A stretch of 64,000 nucleotides of DNA from Alsobacter sp045348435 (lineage in GTDB: Bacteria > Pseudomonadota > Alphaproteobacteria > Rhizobiales > Beijerinckiaceae), in contig NZ_CP157484.1 in the NCBI RefSeq assembly GCF_045348435.1, forward strand, positions 4,278,001 to 4,342,000. The letters are read 5' to 3'. Under the pieces are notes generated by a model, which did no database searches, had not been told where the DNA came from, and was given only the letters and a program-made list of their open reading frames with translations. This document shows positions 62,691 through 64,000 of this stretch, one piece after another. Both the position numbers and the translations under genes were made by a program. The stretch's first letter is position 1, and each line of letters opens with the position of its first letter.

Positions 62691-64000
62691 GTGACCGGGC
62701 GCGCCCCTTTCGCGTGGGAAAAATCCTATGCGCCCGGCGCCCGCTGGGACGCGCCGATCGCGCGCTGCACGCTGCCGCAGCTGCTCGACCGCGCGGTGGC
62801 CCGCTATGGCGACGGCGTCGCGATCGAGTTCCGCGACGTGAGCCTGAGCTTCGCGGAGCTCGGCCGCCGCGTCGACGCGATGGCGGCCGCCCTGCTCCGC
62901 GCCGGCCTGGGGCCCGGGGCCACGGTGGCGCTCTATCTGCCGAACACGCCCTGGCACCCGGCGGCCTTCTTCGGAGCCAGCCGGGCGGGCGCGCGGATCG
63001 TCCATCTCAGCCCGCTCGACGCCGAGCGCGTGCTGGCGCACAAGCTGCGCGACAGCGGCGCCCGCACTCTCTTCGCCACCGATCTGGGGACGAGCCTCCT
63101 GCCCACGGCGGTCCGCCTGCTCGACGCCGGGCTGCTGGACCGCGTCATCGTCGGCGAGGACGCCGCCTGGGGCGGGGACGGCCCCAGGACGGCCCTGCCC
63201 GACCGCCCGGACGTAATCCCGGTTTCGCGCTTCGCGGCCGCCGCGAGCCCGCCCCCGTCCTGGCCGGAGCAGTCCATCGACGACGTCGCGCTGCTGCAAT
63301 ACACCGGCGGGACGACCGGCCTGCCGAAGGGGGCCATGCTGACCCACGGCAACCTGACCGCGGCCGTGTCGATGTACAACGCCTGGCTGGAGGGCCAGGG
63401 CCTGTCCCGGCCTGGCGCCGACCGGGTCATCGGCGTCCTGCCTCTCTTCCACATCTACGCGCTCACCACGATCCTGCTGCGCCAGATCGACCGGGGGAAC
63501 ACCATCCTGCTGCGCGCCCGCTTCGATGTGGAGCAGACGATCCGCGACATCGAGCAGGGCCGCGCGACCTCCTTCCCGGGCGTCCCCACGATGTGGATCG
63601 CGCTCGCCAACCATCCGGGCGTCGACAAGGTGGACTTCTCGTCGATGATCCATTGCGCCTCCGGCGGCGCGCCCCTGCCGGTGGAGGTGGCGCGGCGCTT
63701 CGAGCGGCTCACCGGCCGCAGGCTGGTGGGCGGCTGGGGCATGACCGAAACCTCACCGGCCGGCACGAACCTCCCTGAGAACGGCCCGTCCAAGCCCGGC
63801 ACGATCGGCATCCCGCTCCCCGGCGTGGAGCTCGACATCGTGTCGCTGGACGACCCGACGCGCACGCTGCCCCCCGGCGAGGTGGGCGAGTTGCGCGTCC
63901 GCGGGCTCAACGTCACCAAGGGCTACTGGAACCGCCCGGAGGAAACCGCGCAGTCCTTCGTGGGCGACCGCTTCCTCACTGGCGACGTCGGCTATATGGA
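62691..64000 (+). CDS. Acyl-CoA ligase of the AMP-binding family (C-terminus outside window)
   Basis: About 436 residues are visible; the gene continues past the right edge. AMP-binding motifs: LLQYTGGTTGLPKGAM near 200-215, LPLFHIYALTT near 247, GGWGMTETSPAGTN near 345 and the beginning of the LTGDVGYM hinge near 430. The N-terminus WEKSYAPGARWDAPI resembles dicarboxylate/long-chain acyl-CoA ligases (PimA-like). GTG 62691 was chosen because the frame opens here with family-like sequence; in-frame ATG 62646 is an alternative but overlaps a GGGAGG site that better serves a GTG at 62659 in another frame. Divergent IclR control and the liv-type importer suggest activation of an imported carboxylic acid. 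Confidence 0.88.
   Translation, partial: MTGRAPFAWEKSYAPGARWDAPIARCTLPQLLDRAVARYGDGVAIEFRDVSLSFAELGRRVDAMAAALLRAGLGPGATVALYLPNTPWHPAAFFGASRAGARIVHLSPLDAERVLAHKLRDSGARTLFATDLGTSLLPTAVRLLDAGLLDRVIVGEDAAWGGDGPRTALPDRPDVIPVSRFAAAASPPPSWPEQSIDDVALLQYTGGTTGLPKGAMLTHGNLTAAVSMYNAWLEGQGLSRPGADRVIGVLPLFHIYALTTILLRQIDRGNTILLRARFDVEQTIRDIEQGRATSFPGVPTMWIALANHPGVDKVDFSSMIHCASGGAPLPVEVARRFERLTGRRLVGGWGMTETSPAGTNLPENGPSKPGTIGIPLPGVELDIVSLDDPTRTLPPGEVGELRVRGLNVTKGYWNRPEETAQSFVGDRFLTGDVGYM

Overview
This 64 kb window is GC-rich (roughly two-thirds G+C), densely coding chromosomal DNA. Gene content, Tat-type exported solute-binding proteins, purine-rich Shine-Dalgarno sites and the families present (DUF2849-CysI-DUF934, DUF992, alphaproteobacterial type ornithine decarboxylase with a speF-like leader, fused indolepyruvate oxidoreductase) point to an alphaproteobacterium of the Hyphomicrobiales (Rhizobiales). 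The sequence alone does not support a genus. I see no rRNA, tRNA, CRISPR array, insertion sequence, prophage or plasmid function. It reads as a catabolic and transport region of a metabolically versatile heterotroph. Both ends cut through acyl-CoA ligase genes.

Layout. 1-7.7 kb: acyl-CoA synthetase (partial), fused indolepyruvate ferredoxin oxidoreductase behind a perfect palindrome, a small unknown gene and gamma-glutamyltransferase. 7.8-10.3 kb: compact sulfite reductase operon without cysH. 10.3-20.5 kb: a GNAT/C39-peptidase fusion, allantoinase PuuE, Tat-exported OpgG, an ornithine decarboxylase with a structured RNA leader, an orphan ABC ATPase, an EamA exporter and hemN with a perfect FNR/FixK box. 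20.5-26.1 kb: a 3-hydroxyisobutyrate-dehydrogenase-like enzyme divergent from a LacI regulator, then a DNA-repair pair (radical SAM protein plus a UdgX fusion).

26.1-44.5 kb is enriched in sugar-acid metabolism: hydratase, KDPG-type aldolase, IlvD/Edd sugar-acid dehydratase, SDR dehydrogenase, DenD-like erythronate dehydrogenase, 2-hydroxyacid dehydrogenase, a four-gene sugar-type ABC transporter and an L-threonate-dehydrogenase-like enzyme. The dehydratase and the transporter ATPase share a 15-bp element at promoter distance, suggesting co-regulation. Unrelated small genes (isochorismatase-type hydrolase, PhnA domain, GNATs, aminotransferase, a tandem Inh inhibitor) are interspersed.

44.5-64 kb: DUF992 protein, a nitrate/sulfonate/taurine-type ABC transporter, an atypical EF-G paralogue lacking key switch residues, a GntR regulator divergent from a polyamine-type ABC operon that ends with a hydantoin-racemase-like gene and a GNAT, then a complete minus-strand branched-chain-amino-acid-type ABC set (livK-M-H-F-G order along the window) with an IclR regulator, facing a divergent acyl-CoA ligase across a perfect 15-bp palindrome.

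Two families of intergenic palindromic repeats are scattered through gene gaps, including inside two transporter operons. No wholly new multi-gene system is evident. The items most worth follow-up are the EF-G paralogue with a substituted catalytic histidine, the radical-SAM/UdgX pair, the GNAT-C39 fusion, and the putative sugar-acid regulon.
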